Counted from the first letter of the stretch, positions 1-10,094 are shown. The stretch: DNA of 64,000 bases from Elusimicrobiaceae bacterium (GCA_017525025.1 JAFXUJ010000014.1:124001-188000), one strand, 5' to 3'. The notes: generated by a model from the sequence alone, not told the origin. Made by a program: numbers and translations.

Positions 1-1
1 G

Positions 2-745
2 TCTACCGTTGTTGGTCCTTATACCATCATCGGCCAAGATGTGGTTATTGGCAAGAACAATAAAATTGGCCCCTATTGCGTGATTGAAAACACCACCATG
101 GGCGACGGCAACGAACTTATTGCCAGTGCTTTTATCGGTGTAAAGCCGCAAGATTTGTCTTATAAAGACGAACACACCCGCGTTGTACTGGGAAACGGCA
201 ATAAAATCCGCGAATGCGTTACCATTCACCGCTCTACCAAAGTGGACGTCCCCACTACGGTAGGCAACAATTGCTTATTGATGGCTAATTCGCACGTAGC
301 ACATGATTGCCATTTGGGCAACAACATCATCATGGCCAACAGCACGGCCGTAGCCGGACACGTTACCATTGAAGACCGGGCCGTTATTTCGGGCCTCATC
401 GGAATCCACCAATTTTCCCGAATCGGTACCATGGCCATGCTTTCCGGTGGCTCCATGGTACACCAGGATATTCCCCCCTATTGCATGTCTCAAGGGGCCC
501 GCGCCAGACTCGTGGGAATTAACCTTGTCGGTTTACGCCGCAACGGCTTATCAAAAGAAACCATCCTGGCCATTAAACGCGCCTATAAAACGTTGTTCCG
601 CAGTGGGCTGCTTCTCAAAGAAGCCATCGCCCAAATAGAGGCCGAAAAGCCTTGCCCGGAAGTACAACATTTGCTCGATTTTTGCAAAAATTCTGCACGC
701 GGAATTGTAGCAGCTAAACGAAGCATGAGAGAAAATGACGACTAA
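2..745 (+). CDS. lpxA: UDP-GlcNAc O-acyltransferase LpxA, 5' end cut by window
   Basis: First enzyme of lipid A synthesis: it moves a 3-hydroxyacyl chain from ACP to UDP-GlcNAc in the cytoplasm. The reading frame is open from base 2, so the first few residues lie outside the window; 247 residues are visible against about 260 in the family. The N-terminal two thirds are left-handed beta-helix hexapeptide repeats (for example IGQDVVIGKNNKIGPYCVIE), followed by the helical C-terminal domain typical of LpxA. The motif around IHRSTK and the HDCHLGNN stretch carry the conserved histidines. A GTG at 41 is in frame, but the repeat continues upstream of it, so it is not the start. The stop overlaps the lpxI start by 11 nt, implying translational coupling. 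Confidence 0.95.
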   Translation, partial: STVVGPYTIIGQDVVIGKNNKIGPYCVIENTTMGDGNELIASAFIGVKPQDLSYKDEHTRVVLGNGNKIRECVTIHRSTKVDVPTTVGNNCLLMANSHVAHDCHLGNNIIMANSTAVAGHVTIEDRAVISGLIGIHQFSRIGTMAMLSGGSMVHQDIPPYCMSQGARARLVGINLVGLRRNGLSKETILAIKRAYKTLFRSGLLLKEAIAQIEAEKPCPEVQHLLDFCKNSARGIVAAKRSMRENDD

Positions 746-1559
746 AAAAATAGGGCTCATTGCCGGCGAAGGGAAAATGCCCGTCTATATTGCCCAAAAA
801 GCAACCGCCAAAGGGTACGAGGTGGTGGTAGCCGGGATCAAAGGAAACGCGACCGCAAGCGATTACCCAAACGTATACATGTTTAAAGTGTTTCGCTTAG
901 GGCAGTTGGGCGCGGCTATTGAATATTTTAAAAATAACAACATTACCCGCGTGATTATGGCCGGGCGCGTGCAACACACGTCCATATTTTCCAACATTGT
1001 GCCGGATTTGCGGGGTGCCAAGTTTTTAACTACCTTAAAAACCATGCAACCCAAAGATATTCTTTCTCGCGTAATTAACGAGTTCAAAAAGGACGGCATT
1101 GAGTTTGCCAACTCCGCATCTTTTTTGGAGGATTTCCTACCGAAAAAAGGCGTGCTTTCAGCCCGCAAACCGACCGAAGAAGAACAAAAAGTGATTGAGT
1201 TCGGTTTTCAAACCGCTAAGAAAATTGCCGGCATGGACATTGGATTAACCTGTGTGGTCAGCCAGCAAGCCGTTATCGCGGTGGAAGGCATGGAGGGTAC
1301 GGACCGTTGCATTTTACGAGCCGGGGAACTGGTACGTGAAAGTGCCGAAAAGAAAAATGCGGTAGCCGTCGTGAAAGTGGCCCGCCCCAATCAAGATAAC
1401 CGTTACGACTTGCCTGTTATCGGCAAGGGAACCATAGAAAGTTTGGTTAAAGCCGGGTTTACCGTGCTAGCTTTTGAGGCCGAAAAAACATTAGTCATGG
1501 ATTTGGAAGAAGTCATTAAATTAGCCGACAAACACAAAATCTGTCTGTGCGCGGTGTAA
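735..1559 (+). CDS. lpxI: UDP-2,3-diacylglucosamine pyrophosphatase LpxI
   Basis: Cleaves UDP-2,3-diacylglucosamine to lipid X and UMP, the fourth step of lipid A synthesis. The protein (274 aa) has the two-part LpxI architecture (DUF1009): an N-terminal domain starting KIGLIAGEGKMPVYIAQKA and a catalytic C-terminal domain with GLTCVVSQQAVIAVEGMEGT and VVKVARPNQDNRYDLPVIG. Length matches the family. It overlaps the end of lpxA and closes this operon before a terminator. Using LpxI rather than LpxH or LpxG is a lineage marker. lpxB, which uses the product, is about 59 kb away at 60468. Confidence 0.95.
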   Translation: MTTKKIGLIAGEGKMPVYIAQKATAKGYEVVVAGIKGNATASDYPNVYMFKVFRLGQLGAAIEYFKNNNITRVIMAGRVQHTSIFSNIVPDLRGAKFLTTLKTMQPKDILSRVINEFKKDGIEFANSASFLEDFLPKKGVLSARKPTEEEQKVIEFGFQTAKKIAGMDIGLTCVVSQQAVIAVEGMEGTDRCILRAGELVRESAEKKNAVAVVKVARPNQDNRYDLPVIGKGTIESLVKAGFTVLAFEAEKTLVMDLEEVIKLADKHKICLCAV

Positions 1560-1582
1560 AACCACGCCCTTTCCTTTCCGCG

Positions 1583-1610
1583 AACCCGCTTCTATCGGCG
1601 GGTTTTATTT
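1583..1610 (+). terminator. Rho-independent terminator after lpxI
   Basis: A 7-bp stem AACCCGC / GCGGGTT (1583-1589 with 1598-1604) and an 8-nt loop, followed by TTATTTT. It ends the lpxA-lpxI unit before tpiA. Confidence 0.75.
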
Positions 1611-1749
1611 TGTCTCTCATCATTTGTCTTGATTTCCACATCAAATGGCTCTTTTCATTTTGCTCTCTTTTTGATAGTATGTAAGAGGAGTATTTTCTCC
1701 TGCTAAAACAGGGGATGGTTTTGTTTGATTTTTTATTAGAGGATTTATT

Positions 1750-2505
1750 ATGACCAAAAGAACACCTATCATTGCCGGAAACTGGAAAATGCACAACACG
1801 ATTGCCGAGGCCGCCGCACTCGTATCTGCCTTAGCTAAAGCGGAAAATAAAAATAATGCGGAAATTATTGTAGCTCCTTCTTACACCTCTTTACACATTG
1901 TTACCCGTCTAACCAAAGATACGCCTATCCAGGTAGCCGCGCAAGATGTACACTGGGAAGATAAAGGCGCGTTTACGTCAGCCATTTCCCCGGTGCAGGC
2001 CAAAGATGCCGGGGCTACGTTGACCCTTATCGGCCACAGTGAACGCAGAAGTGTGTTCGGTGATACGGATGAGATTTTAAATAAAAAAGTAGCCGCCGCT
2101 ATGCGACACGGCTTAAAAGTTATTTTCTGCGTAGGGGAAACCTTGCAAGAACGCGAAGCGAACAAAACGATGGCCGTCATTGAAGGCCAACTTAAAAACG
2201 GACTTGCCAACTTCACCGCCGAACAACTGAACGGCATTATCATTGCTTATGAACCTGTATGGGCCATCGGCACCGGCAAAACCGCCACGCCCGACCAAGC
2301 CCAAGAAGTACACGCCGCTATCCGCGCGTACTTAGCCAAAACATACGGCGATAAATTCGCTCAAGAAACCCGCATTTTGTACGGCGGAAGCGTGAAAGAT
2401 TCTAACGTAGACGAAATTATGGCCAAGCCGGATGTAGATGGCGCACTCGTCGGCGGACAATCGTTAATTGCAGAAAAATTTGCACGCATTATTAATTTTA
2501 ACTAA
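1750..2505 (+). CDS. tpiA: Triosephosphate isomerase TpiA
   Basis: Interconverts dihydroxyacetone phosphate and glyceraldehyde-3-phosphate in glycolysis. The 251-aa length is standard for this TIM barrel. Near the N-terminus GNWKMH carries the catalytic Lys. IGHSERR holds the catalytic His, AYEPVWAIGTGKTATP the catalytic Glu and the mobile loop 6, and YGGSVKDSN and the DGALVGGQSL segment form the phosphate-binding region. The start is supported by AGAGGA 10 nt upstream. About 190 nt separate it from lpxI, with a terminator in between, so it probably begins the long transcription unit that follows. No convincing -35/-10 pair was found; TAGTAT at 1675 is the best -10. Confidence 0.97.
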   Translation: MTKRTPIIAGNWKMHNTIAEAAALVSALAKAENKNNAEIIVAPSYTSLHIVTRLTKDTPIQVAAQDVHWEDKGAFTSAISPVQAKDAGATLTLIGHSERRSVFGDTDEILNKKVAAAMRHGLKVIFCVGETLQEREANKTMAVIEGQLKNGLANFTAEQLNGIIIAYEPVWAIGTGKTATPDQAQEVHAAIRAYLAKTYGDKFAQETRILYGGSVKDSNVDEIMAKPDVDGALVGGQSLIAEKFARIINFN

Positions 2506-2520
2506 TAGCACAGAGCAACC

Positions 2521-3165
2521 ATGAATTTAGCCAAAATGATTGACCACACCTTGCTTAAATCCGCCGCCACGCGACCGGATATAGAAAAGTTGTGTAACGA
2601 AGCGCGCCAATACGGTTTTTGCAGCGTATGCGTCAATCCGTTTTGGGTTTCCTACGCCCGGGAACTGTTACAAGGTTGCGACGTAAAGGTATGTACGGTA
2701 ATCGGGTTTCCCTTGGGCGCGAACACCTCTACCGTCAAAGCGTTTGAAGCGGCTGAAGCCGTGAAAAACGGAGCGGATGAAATTGATATGGTTATCAACA
2801 TCGGGGCGTTACGCAACCGGGAATACGATACCGTCTTGAAAGATATTCAGGCCGTACGTCAAGCGTGCGAAGGACACACGTTGAAAGTGATCATTGAAAC
2901 TTCTCAACTGACCGACGAAGAAAAAGTAAAAGCTTGTGAACTGGCGGCACAAGCTCATGCCGATTTTGTAAAAACATCCACCGGATTTGTAGGAGGCGGG
3001 GCCACCGTGGCCGATGTGGCGCTGATGCGGCGCTCTATCACACCTGCCATGCAAGTAAAAGCATCCGGGGGAGTGCGGACTCGGGCCGATGCCCAAGCCA
3101 TGACCGCTGCCGGAGCTAGCCGTATTGGAGCTAGCAGCAGCATTCACATTATAGAGGACAAATGA
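2521..3165 (+). CDS. deoC: Deoxyribose-phosphate aldolase DeoC
   Basis: Splits 2-deoxyribose-5-phosphate into acetaldehyde and glyceraldehyde-3-phosphate, feeding nucleoside catabolism into glycolysis. The 214-aa length is normal. Visible motifs are MIDHTLLK at the N-terminus, [11 protein letters not shown], the [13 protein letters not shown] segment with conserved Asp, and DFVKTSTGF with the Schiff-base Lys, followed by KASGGVRT with the second active-site Lys. It starts 15 nt after tpiA, whose product side it serves, and has a weak Shine-Dalgarno. Its TGA overlaps the next ATG (ATGA). Confidence 0.96.
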   Translation: MNLAKMIDHTLLKSAATRPDIEKLCNEARQYGFCSVCVNPFWVSYARELLQGCDVKVCTVIGFPLGANTSTVKAFEAAEAVKNGADEIDMVINIGALRNREYDTVLKDIQAVRQACEGHTLKVIIETSQLTDEEKVKACELAAQAHADFVKTSTGFVGGGATVADVALMRRSITPAMQVKASGGVRTRADAQAMTAAGASRIGASSSIHIIEDK

Positions 3166-5843
3166 TTTATAATTGGGATATTATCGCGCGTTTAGATGCA
3201 ACTACCAGCGGGAACCAACATTACTTGCTCGTGATTGATGGCTCCGCACGAGACGCTCAACTGATTGCTAAAAAGCTATCCGGTTACGTGCAAGAGCCGA
3301 CCCCGGCCGAAGCGCCGTTTTCATATGCGTTTGAACTGCCTTTAAACGCCGACGAAACCACGTTGGAGAAGATCCGCACGGCCGTGCGCGAAGCTATTGA
3401 CCAAATCCATAAAATCAATCAATTTGCTCCCGGAGCTACCTTGGGCAGCCCGTTATTTAACGGGCAAGCACCTACCCAGCCTTTTTTTGATCTATCCCAA
3501 GCGACCTTTACGGCAACGGGTACTTTTTTCAGCGACGTAGAAGAAACGGAACGCCTTGCTCCGTCCACTTCACCTACTTTTTGGAGCACAAATACAGCAA
3601 CTTCAAAAGAAAAATCTACCGCCGCTAATCCCGCACCCGGACTCAATATTAGCGATAAAGATATGCTAATTAAAGATATGGAAGACACCCTGCTGGGCAA
3701 ATTACCCGGAGAGGAACTCCTTAGTGAAAATACCAAATTTGAAGTGTTTAAAAATATAGACCAAAATTCACCCATTTCTTCCCAACAGCGCGCCCAAAAG
3801 CTTGACGCGTTAGCGAACAAAAAGGAGATTAACTTGGACGACTCATTAAATGATTTTGAACATAAGTTAGAAGACCAATCCAGCGATTTGGAAGAACTGC
3901 AAACCGTTACCAATACCATTACAGAAAAAGATTTGGGATTCATAAAACATGCGGCTACTAACCCGAAGTTGCCAACTGTAAATTCGCCGCAAGAACAGCC
4001 GCAAACCCCGGTTGTATTGCCGGAAGAAGTGGCCCTGGGAAACACCATCCCTCCCTTCAAACCTTCCGACGATCAGAAAGATGATACGAACCTGCCGGAG
4101 ATTACGGTACGGGGCCAAAAGTTGGACGCGTTGGAAAAAACTTTTAATTTGGAAACTACTTTAAGTACCGAAGTAATGCGTACGCAGTATGAAAAATCTA
4201 TTCATGCGTTGCGTACCGCACATGAAAAATCTATAGCGGGGAAAAACACATCCAAACCGATTGTGCACCCCGCCCAAATGATGTTACAAGGGGAAACTAC
4301 GAAGCAACAAACGCAACCGTCGGCTTCAAAAACTCAAACAGGGGATTCTACTATGGAAGAACATCCAGCAGAAAAAACTCTTTTCCGTATTCGGCGCAAG
4401 CAGCAAAAAGCGCCTCAGGTGCCACACGCACCGCATGCACCCAGTGCACCGAGCGCACCCGCTCAGGCAGCTCCTACTCCGGCTGCCAGTCATCCGGTTA
4501 CTCCGGAGCCGCACGTTGATGAAACCCCGACATCAACTCTCCCCTCTATTACTAAAGATATGAATACGGTTGCTGCCCAGATTCAACAACCGGCAGAAAA
4601 AACCATTGATCATTCCATTGAACTGCCGGTTTCCGAGCTCAAGAAGCACAACTGGCCGTTGGAAGTTCCTCTGATGCCAACGTACACACTTGATAATTTG
4701 GTGTTATCGGTTAACCGGTTTGCGCACGCTACGGCAATCTCTGTTATTGAGAATCCGGGGAAAATGTATAACCCGCTTGTTTTTCACGGGACCACCGGCA
4801 CCGGAAAAACCCATTTCTTAAACGCAATGGCGTATGGATTTTCCAAAAAATACGGGCAGGAAAATGTATTCATGACAAACGGGGTGCGTTTCTCGCGCGG
4901 AATTCAACGCTACGTCATGGAACACAATATCGAAAAATTTGAAAAATTCATGCAAAGCGTGAAGGTTCTTCTTATTGATGACATCCACTTATTGGCCATC
5001 AACGAGCAAAACCGGGCGTACATTTCTAAAATATTGCATACGTTCTTGAAGGAACAAAAACAAATTGTCATTACTTCTAAATATCCGCCCGAAAGTTTGG
5101 AGAAGTTGGAAGATCTCATTAACTTCCGCTTGGATTCCGGGTGGATATCCGAACTAAAATCGCCTACGGGGAACACGCATTTTAGAATCGTCAAAACCAT
5201 GCTCCTCAATAACGGAGTAGATTTAAACGATGCCCAAATTACCCAGTTCTTCGGCAATACGCACATGACGCTTAGCACCATTGTGCGTAACATCCGCCGC
5301 TTAAGAGTGCTGGAGAATTTGGTATTTCCGTCCATGCCGGAAAGCGAACGCTCGCAAGCGAATATGTTTGAAAAATTGCTCGCCACCAACGGCGAAGATC
5401 CTACCAGCGAATTGCTCACACGGGATCCCGATAACATTTCGTCTATTGTCGTTCCTAATGGCAATGAATGGGGACGCATCGGATTTTTCTACCCCAGTCA
5501 CAATTCCGAATCGATGAACTGGATGGTATACGCTCTGCAGCAACGTGCCAGAGAGTTGGGAATTCCGGGCGGTTTTGAAATAGCGGTCCGCTCTTCCTAC
5601 TCTACGGAAAACATCATTTCTTCCGCTTTCAAAATAGCCAACTTGTGCGACAACAAAAAGTTGCGCGGTGCGGTAATTTTAGGCCCCTCTTTGAAAGTGT
5701 GCGAACCTTCCGTACGTGAGAATTTCTACGACATTCTCACGCACATGTTGGAAATTATGCTCATCCGTTGCGGCATTATCAATGCCGAAGCATTACGTTT
5801 GCCTAGCACATACGTAAAAGTAATTTCCGAATTGTTGAGGTAA
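3162..5843 (+). CDS. DnaA-like AAA+ ATPase with long disordered N-terminus, no DNA-binding domain IV
   Basis: A DnaA/Hda-type AAA+ module sits at about residues 505-735 of 893. Walker A is GTTGTGKT (543-550), Walker B VLLIDD ends at 607, and a sensor-I-like IVITSKYPP follows. Before it lie a small N-terminal domain (about 1-100) and roughly 400 residues of low-complexity, Pro/Thr/Glu-rich sequence with a [14 protein letters not shown] stretch and two similar QKLDAL motifs. After it comes an unrecognised domain (about 775-893, [15 protein letters not shown] onwards). The DnaA domain IV helix-turn-helix signature is absent, so replication initiation is not implied. The start overlaps the deoC stop (ATGA). 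It could be a regulatory DnaA paralogue or a position-specific ATPase; the function is unknown. Confidence 0.85.
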   Translation: MIYNWDIIARLDATTSGNQHYLLVIDGSARDAQLIAKKLSGYVQEPTPAEAPFSYAFELPLNADETTLEKIRTAVREAIDQIHKINQFAPGATLGSPLFNGQAPTQPFFDLSQATFTATGTFFSDVEETERLAPSTSPTFWSTNTATSKEKSTAANPAPGLNISDKDMLIKDMEDTLLGKLPGEELLSENTKFEVFKNIDQNSPISSQQRAQKLDALANKKEINLDDSLNDFEHKLEDQSSDLEELQTVTNTITEKDLGFIKHAATNPKLPTVNSPQEQPQTPVVLPEEVALGNTIPPFKPSDDQKDDTNLPEITVRGQKLDALEKTFNLETTLSTEVMRTQYEKSIHALRTAHEKSIAGKNTSKPIVHPAQMMLQGETTKQQTQPSASKTQTGDSTMEEHPAEKTLFRIRRKQQKAPQVPHAPHAPSAPSAPAQAAPTPAASHPVTPEPHVDETPTSTLPSITKDMNTVAAQIQQPAEKTIDHSIELPVSELKKHNWPLEVPLMPTYTLDNLVLSVNRFAHATAISVIENPGKMYNPLVFHGTTGTGKTHFLNAMAYGFSKKYGQENVFMTNGVRFSRGIQRYVMEHNIEKFEKFMQSVKVLLIDDIHLLAINEQNRAYISKILHTFLKEQKQIVITSKYPPESLEKLEDLINFRLDSGWISELKSPTGNTHFRIVKTMLLNNGVDLNDAQITQFFGNTHMTLSTIVRNIRRLRVLENLVFPSMPESERSQANMFEKLLATNGEDPTSELLTRDPDNISSIVVPNGNEWGRIGFFYPSHNSESMNWMVYALQQRARELGIPGGFEIAVRSSYSTENIISSAFKIANLCDNKKLRGAVILGPSLKVCEPSVRENFYDILTHMLEIMLIRCGIINAEALRLPSTYVKVISELLR

Positions 5844-5845
5844 CC

Positions 5846-6295
5846 ATGAAAAAGTTTGCCACCCTCGTATTAGTTGCCTGTTGTTTGTGTGCTTGCACAC
5901 ATTCTTTAAAGTCTGCCGTCAAAAGCGGCGCGATTGCTCCGGCTTTTAATGACACGCTGTTGACAGGCGACTATTTATGGGTGCGCGGTTTCGGCGCAGC
6001 CAATCCCGCCCACACGACAGATTCCCAACGCCGTATTATGAGCCGCGAGGCCGCTATTGCGCATGCTTATCAACGCGCGACCGAAGTGCTTTATGGTACC
6101 AATTTAGAATCCAATGTACAGATAGTAGATGCTGTTTCCGTTGGAAGTACAATTGATTCTTCGGCCAGCGGCGTCATTGGGCAAATGGAATTGGTCTCCA
6201 CGGAGTATTTAGAAGATGGCGGCTGCACGGTAATCATGCGGTTGGCACGGGAACGGTTAAAAAACGCAGGTCTAGATCCGGAGAATAAAAAATGA
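5846..6295 (+). CDS. Small LPP20-like lipoprotein
   Basis: 149 aa. The signal peptide ends in a lipobox LCAC with the lipidated Cys at 17. The mature part (LWVRGFGAANPAHTTDSQRR, then REAAIAHAYQRATEVLYG) resembles the LPP20/DUF400-type fold, in which a short helical region is followed by a strand-rich VEYLEDGGCTVIMRLAR end. Such proteins sit on the outer membrane; their role is poorly defined. It follows the AAA+ gene by 2 nt and overlaps the next lipoprotein gene by 4 nt, so the three are co-translated. The family call is inferred from sequence pattern only. Confidence 0.65.
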   Translation: MKKFATLVLVACCLCACTHSLKSAVKSGAIAPAFNDTLLTGDYLWVRGFGAANPAHTTDSQRRIMSREAAIAHAYQRATEVLYGTNLESNVQIVDAVSVGSTIDSSASGVIGQMELVSTEYLEDGGCTVIMRLARERLKNAGLDPENKK

Positions 6296-7401
6296 AAAAA
6301 CTGTTTTTAATTTGCTTAGCCGTATTACTTACCTTTACCGCATGCCGTTCCGTACGCATCGGCCCTAAGGGAGAGGGCGAATATGTTACCGCCGAATCCT
6401 TGGTACCATACGACGAAAAAAATGAACGCCAAATGAAAAAAGACGGCATCCTGGCGGCCCAAAAAGCAGCCGTAGAGAAAGTAGCCGGTGTATTTATTTC
6501 CTCTGCCACCACGGTGGACCAAGCCCAAATTGTAGAAGACAAAATCGTATCCAAATCAGCCGGGTTTATCCGCCATAGCCACGTACAGAAGTCCTACCGC
6601 AAAGGAGATGAATTTTATACCAAAATTAAAGCCATGGTACTCGTGAAAGATATCGGCGATATCATCAAGCAATCCGAATCCGAAGCCTTTGCCAAAAAAA
6701 CGACGATTTTGGTAGCTTCTCGCGAAACGGTGAATGAAGAGATTTCCTTACGTCAGGATTGTAAGCAGGCGATTTACCGAGCCCTAAAAGCGCAGCCGTT
6801 TTCTCTCGTCAATGGCGATAATTTGAGCCAAAATAATATTGATAACCCAAACACATCCGTTGATAAAGCCCGCGGAGAAGGGGCTCGCTTTTTGATCGTA
6901 GCAGATGTTGCCAGCAATCCGCTGGAAGCATTGGCCGTATCAACGGCTTCTCCTTTTAAAACGTATCGGGCCCGGGCCAACATCCGCGTCTATGCCACGA
7001 ACAATTATGCCGCCGTAGCCGAAGGTTCCCAACAACAAAGCGGTTTAGATCCGTTGGCTGAAATCGCCGCCCAAAAATCTATTTCTGCTGCGTGCGAAAC
7101 GGCCGCCCGACAACTTATTGAACCTATCAATGCGGCTATCAATTCCGCCAAGGTATTCCAAGTAACCGTCAAGGATATAAATACCATTGAACGGTTAAAA
7201 CAAGTTCAAGAAATTTTCAAAGATTTGCGTGAAATTGAAGATTTTAATTTGGTACGCTACGCTAATTCCAGCGCCCATTTTGAAATTTCAGCCAACACAG
7301 CCACGTCGGAAGAATTGACCGCCAAGATTATCCGCAAATATAACGTAAATTTTACGGTGCTTACGACAACTCCTTCCGCTATCGTACTGAGTTTTAACTG
7401 A
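6292..7401 (+). CDS. Lipoprotein with FlgT-N/LPP20-like domain
   Basis: 369 aa. Lipobox FTAC puts the lipidated Cys at 18. Residues about 40-125 (QKAAVEKVAGVFISSATTV, then FIRHSHVQKSYRKGDEFYT, then IKAMVLVKDI) follow the FlgT N-terminal/LPP20 pattern, where a helix is followed by a strand ending in a V-x-V motif. A middle domain (about 135-240) and a C-terminal domain (about 285-369) are unassigned. No flagellar genes are nearby, so a flagellar role is unlikely; envelope assembly or stress sensing are alternatives. It overlaps the previous lipoprotein gene and precedes yifB by 2 nt. Confidence 0.65.
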   Translation: MKKLFLICLAVLLTFTACRSVRIGPKGEGEYVTAESLVPYDEKNERQMKKDGILAAQKAAVEKVAGVFISSATTVDQAQIVEDKIVSKSAGFIRHSHVQKSYRKGDEFYTKIKAMVLVKDIGDIIKQSESEAFAKKTTILVASRETVNEEISLRQDCKQAIYRALKAQPFSLVNGDNLSQNNIDNPNTSVDKARGEGARFLIVADVASNPLEALAVSTASPFKTYRARANIRVYATNNYAAVAEGSQQQSGLDPLAEIAAQKSISAACETAARQLIEPINAAINSAKVFQVTVKDINTIERLKQVQEIFKDLREIEDFNLVRYANSSAHFEISANTATSEELTAKIIRKYNVNFTVLTTTPSAIVLSFN

Positions 7402-7403
7402 TT

Positions 7404-8942
7404 ATGTTAGCTAACATTTGCACCGGTGCCATTAAAGGCATAGATGGTTTTGCCGTATCTGTAGAGGTGGACATTGCCCCAGGCATGCCCACCTTCTCTG
7501 TGGTAGGGTTACCGGATGTGGAAGTACGCGAAAGCAAAGAGCGCGTTGTGGCCGCTGTACGTAACAGCGGGTTTGATTTTCCACTTAAACGTATTACCGT
7601 CAATTTAAGCCCGGCCGAGCTGCGTAAAAGCGGGACACACTTTGACTTGCCCATTGCCCTTGGCATCTTGGCCGCCAGCAACCAACTTTCCCCCCAAGCA
7701 ACTGAAAAATTAAAAGAATTATTGGCATTAGGGGAACTGGCCCTGGACGGTTCTTTACGCCCTTGCGCGGGCGTGTTGCCCATGCTTATCTCCTGCCAAA
7801 AACTGGGCAAAACGGCCGTTATTCCTCCGCAAAATGTATTGGAGGGGCAGGTTTCTTCAGCTCCTTTTATTACCCCACACACCCTAAAAGAATTAGCCGA
7901 TTATTTGGAAGGAAAAACGGACATTTCTTCCCTGCAAATTAATTACATCCCGCAAACGGAAGCCGAACCGGAAACCGAACTTGATTTTTCGGATGTAAAG
8001 GGCCAGGCATTAGCCAAACGGGCGTTGGAAATTGCCGCGGCCGGCGGACACAATGTATTGATGATTGGACTTCCCGGCACGGGCAAAAGCATGCTGGCCA
8101 AGCGTTTCCCCGGTATTTTACCGCCGCTTACCCAAGAGGAAGCCTTGGAAATCACAAAGATTTATTCTATTTGTAATCTCATGGGAAAAAGCAAACTTTT
8201 AACCCGCCGCCCGTTTAGAGATCCGCACCATACCATTTCGGACGTAGCCCTTATCGGCGGAGGATCTAACCCGCGGCCGGGAGAAGTATCTTTGGCACAC
8301 AACGGGGTTTTATTTTTAGATGAATTTGCCGAATTTTCCCGCTCGTCTTTAGAGGTCTTGCGCGAGCCGTTGGAAAACGGCCAAGTTACTATTTCACGTG
8401 CCAAAGAAACTGTTTCCTATCCGGCACGTTTTACCTTAGTGGCGGCCATGAACCCTTGTCCATGCGGAAACCTGGGGAATCCTTTGAAACCCTGTACCTG
8501 TACCCCCATGCAAATTAACCGTTATAAATCACGCATTTCCGGGCCGCTGTTGGACCGCATTGATTTAACGGTTAATCTTAACCCCGTCAAATATACCGAT
8601 TGGAATAAACATAGCGAAGGCGAAACGTCTGCCCAAATTCGCGCGCGCGTATTAAAAGCGCGGGAAATACAACGCAAACGCTTTGCAGGGACTAATACCA
8701 CCGCAAACGCGTTTATGAATGCCAAACAACTTAAAGAGTTTTGTCCGCTGCCTGCCGGAGCGGATGCAATTTTGGAAGCGGCTATGCGTAAATTCGGTCT
8801 GAGTGCGCGTAGCTTAGACAAAATCTTGAAAACGGCCCGCACAATTGCTGATTTGGAGGGCGTTGCCCATATACAGACCAAGCATTTAGTGGAAGTCATG
8901 CAGTACCGCCCGCTGGACCGCAAGGGGGTGGCCGACGTATGA
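7404..8942 (+). CDS. comM: YifB/ComM-family Mg-chelatase-like AAA+ ATPase
   Basis: Branch-migration helicase of the ComM/YifB family, which helps integrate incoming DNA during natural transformation. Domains in order: an N-terminal Lon-protease-like fold (about 1-165, FAVSVEVDIAPGMPTFSVVG), the Mg-chelatase ATPase core with Walker A GLPGTGKS (222-229) and Walker B VLFLDEFAEF, an AMNPCPCGN zinc-like motif, and the C-terminal chelatase lid with LSARSLDKILKTARTIADLE. The 512-aa length is standard. Its TGA overlaps the ATG of dprA (ATGA), pairing two DNA-uptake functions. Confidence 0.95.
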   Translation: MLANICTGAIKGIDGFAVSVEVDIAPGMPTFSVVGLPDVEVRESKERVVAAVRNSGFDFPLKRITVNLSPAELRKSGTHFDLPIALGILAASNQLSPQATEKLKELLALGELALDGSLRPCAGVLPMLISCQKLGKTAVIPPQNVLEGQVSSAPFITPHTLKELADYLEGKTDISSLQINYIPQTEAEPETELDFSDVKGQALAKRALEIAAAGGHNVLMIGLPGTGKSMLAKRFPGILPPLTQEEALEITKIYSICNLMGKSKLLTRRPFRDPHHTISDVALIGGGSNPRPGEVSLAHNGVLFLDEFAEFSRSSLEVLREPLENGQVTISRAKETVSYPARFTLVAAMNPCPCGNLGNPLKPCTCTPMQINRYKSRISGPLLDRIDLTVNLNPVKYTDWNKHSEGETSAQIRARVLKAREIQRKRFAGTNTTANAFMNAKQLKEFCPLPAGADAILEAAMRKFGLSARSLDKILKTARTIADLEGVAHIQTKHLVEVMQYRPLDRKGVADV

Positions 8943-10075
8943 ACACCTCTATTTCTGCCGCCGAACGCCTAGCCCGTATCCAATTAAACGCTTTCTTATA
9001 TTTTCGGGCCGATTGGTTAGAACGGCTTATTGAAATTTTCGGTTCTGCACAAGAGATTTTACGCCAAGACGCACGGACACTTTCGCAAGAAGCCAACATC
9101 AACCCGGATACCGCTGCCAAACTTTTACAAGCCGCGCTTGCTGTTAATCCGCAAGAAGAATGGGATAAAACCTCCGCCTTGGGCGGCCATATCTATATTC
9201 CGGAAGATGACGAATATCCGCAATCTTTACGCAACTGCAAAGAAGCGCCCGTCGCTATTTATGTACTGGGCCATCTACCGGCAGATGAGCGGGCTTGTGT
9301 GGCCGTAGTCGGCACACGTAAAATTACCCCTTACGGCCGGCGCGTAACACGTAAATTGGCAGAGGAATTAGCCCAATGTGGAGTTACTGTCGTCAGTGGG
9401 TTGGCGCGCGGGATTGATAGCGAAGCCCATGCGGCCTGTGTCCGCCTTAAAAAACCAACCATAGCTGTTATCGGCACCGGCATTGGGCGTTGCTATCCGG
9501 CCGAAAACCGCTCCTTGGAAAAAGCTTTGTTGGAACACGGAGGGGCCGTTGTTTCCGAACTCCCTTTTAATAGCCCGCCAAACGCTTTCCATTTTCCGCG
9601 GCGCAACCGTATTATTGCCGCTTTATCCCAACCGGTCGTGGTAGTGGAAGGCGAAATCAAATCCGGCGCGCTCATTACAGCCAAGTTAGCTTTAGAAATG
9701 GGCAAGGACGTTTTAGCCGTACCCGGCCCCATTGATAGCCCCCAGTCCGGTGGGCCTAATTCTCTCGTAAAGCAAGGGGCGGGGGTTGTAACTGCCGTCG
9801 CAGATATACTAGACTATATACCACAGGCTTCCCGCTTTGGGTTGGACTTGCGTTTCTTTGAACATGCCACCCAAGCACCGGATAAGCCGTTGGAAGAGCT
9901 TTCCCCGCGCGAACAACAAGTGATGCAAATTGTCGGCACGGGCATGTGTAGCTTGGATCAAATAGCCGAAACCCTCGGCAGCGACGTGCCGGAAACGGCC
10001 GGGTTGTTGTTTGAGCTGGAAGTAAAAGGATTTTTATCGTGTGAAAACGGCCTATACAGTAAAAACAAATTTTAA
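8939..10075 (+). CDS. dprA: DNA-processing protein DprA
   Basis: Binds incoming single-stranded DNA and loads RecA in natural transformation. The N-terminal helix-hairpin-helix/SAM-like part (about 1-80) is followed by the Rossmann domain VAVVGTRKITPYGRR, VSGLARGIDSEAHAA, GTGIGRCYPAENRSL and FPRRNRIIAALS. A C-terminal winged helix (about 320-375, LSPREQQVMQIVGTGMCSLD onwards) completes the standard three-domain form at 378 aa. It is translationally coupled to yifB and 20 nt upstream of topA, a dprA-topA-xerC order common in bacteria. No other competence genes are in the window. Confidence 0.96.
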   Translation: MNTSISAAERLARIQLNAFLYFRADWLERLIEIFGSAQEILRQDARTLSQEANINPDTAAKLLQAALAVNPQEEWDKTSALGGHIYIPEDDEYPQSLRNCKEAPVAIYVLGHLPADERACVAVVGTRKITPYGRRVTRKLAEELAQCGVTVVSGLARGIDSEAHAACVRLKKPTIAVIGTGIGRCYPAENRSLEKALLEHGGAVVSELPFNSPPNAFHFPRRNRIIAALSQPVVVVEGEIKSGALITAKLALEMGKDVLAVPGPIDSPQSGGPNSLVKQGAGVVTAVADILDYIPQASRFGLDLRFFEHATQAPDKPLEELSPREQQVMQIVGTGMCSLDQIAETLGSDVPETAGLLFELEVKGFLSCENGLYSKNKF

Positions 10076-10094
10076 TTTATAAGGAAGTGAACCT

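Noticed and set aside
7404-8942. YifB as a magnesium chelatase subunit for chlorophyll or cobalamin
   Set aside because: Domain order with the N-terminal Lon-like fold and pairing with dprA mark it as ComM/YifB.
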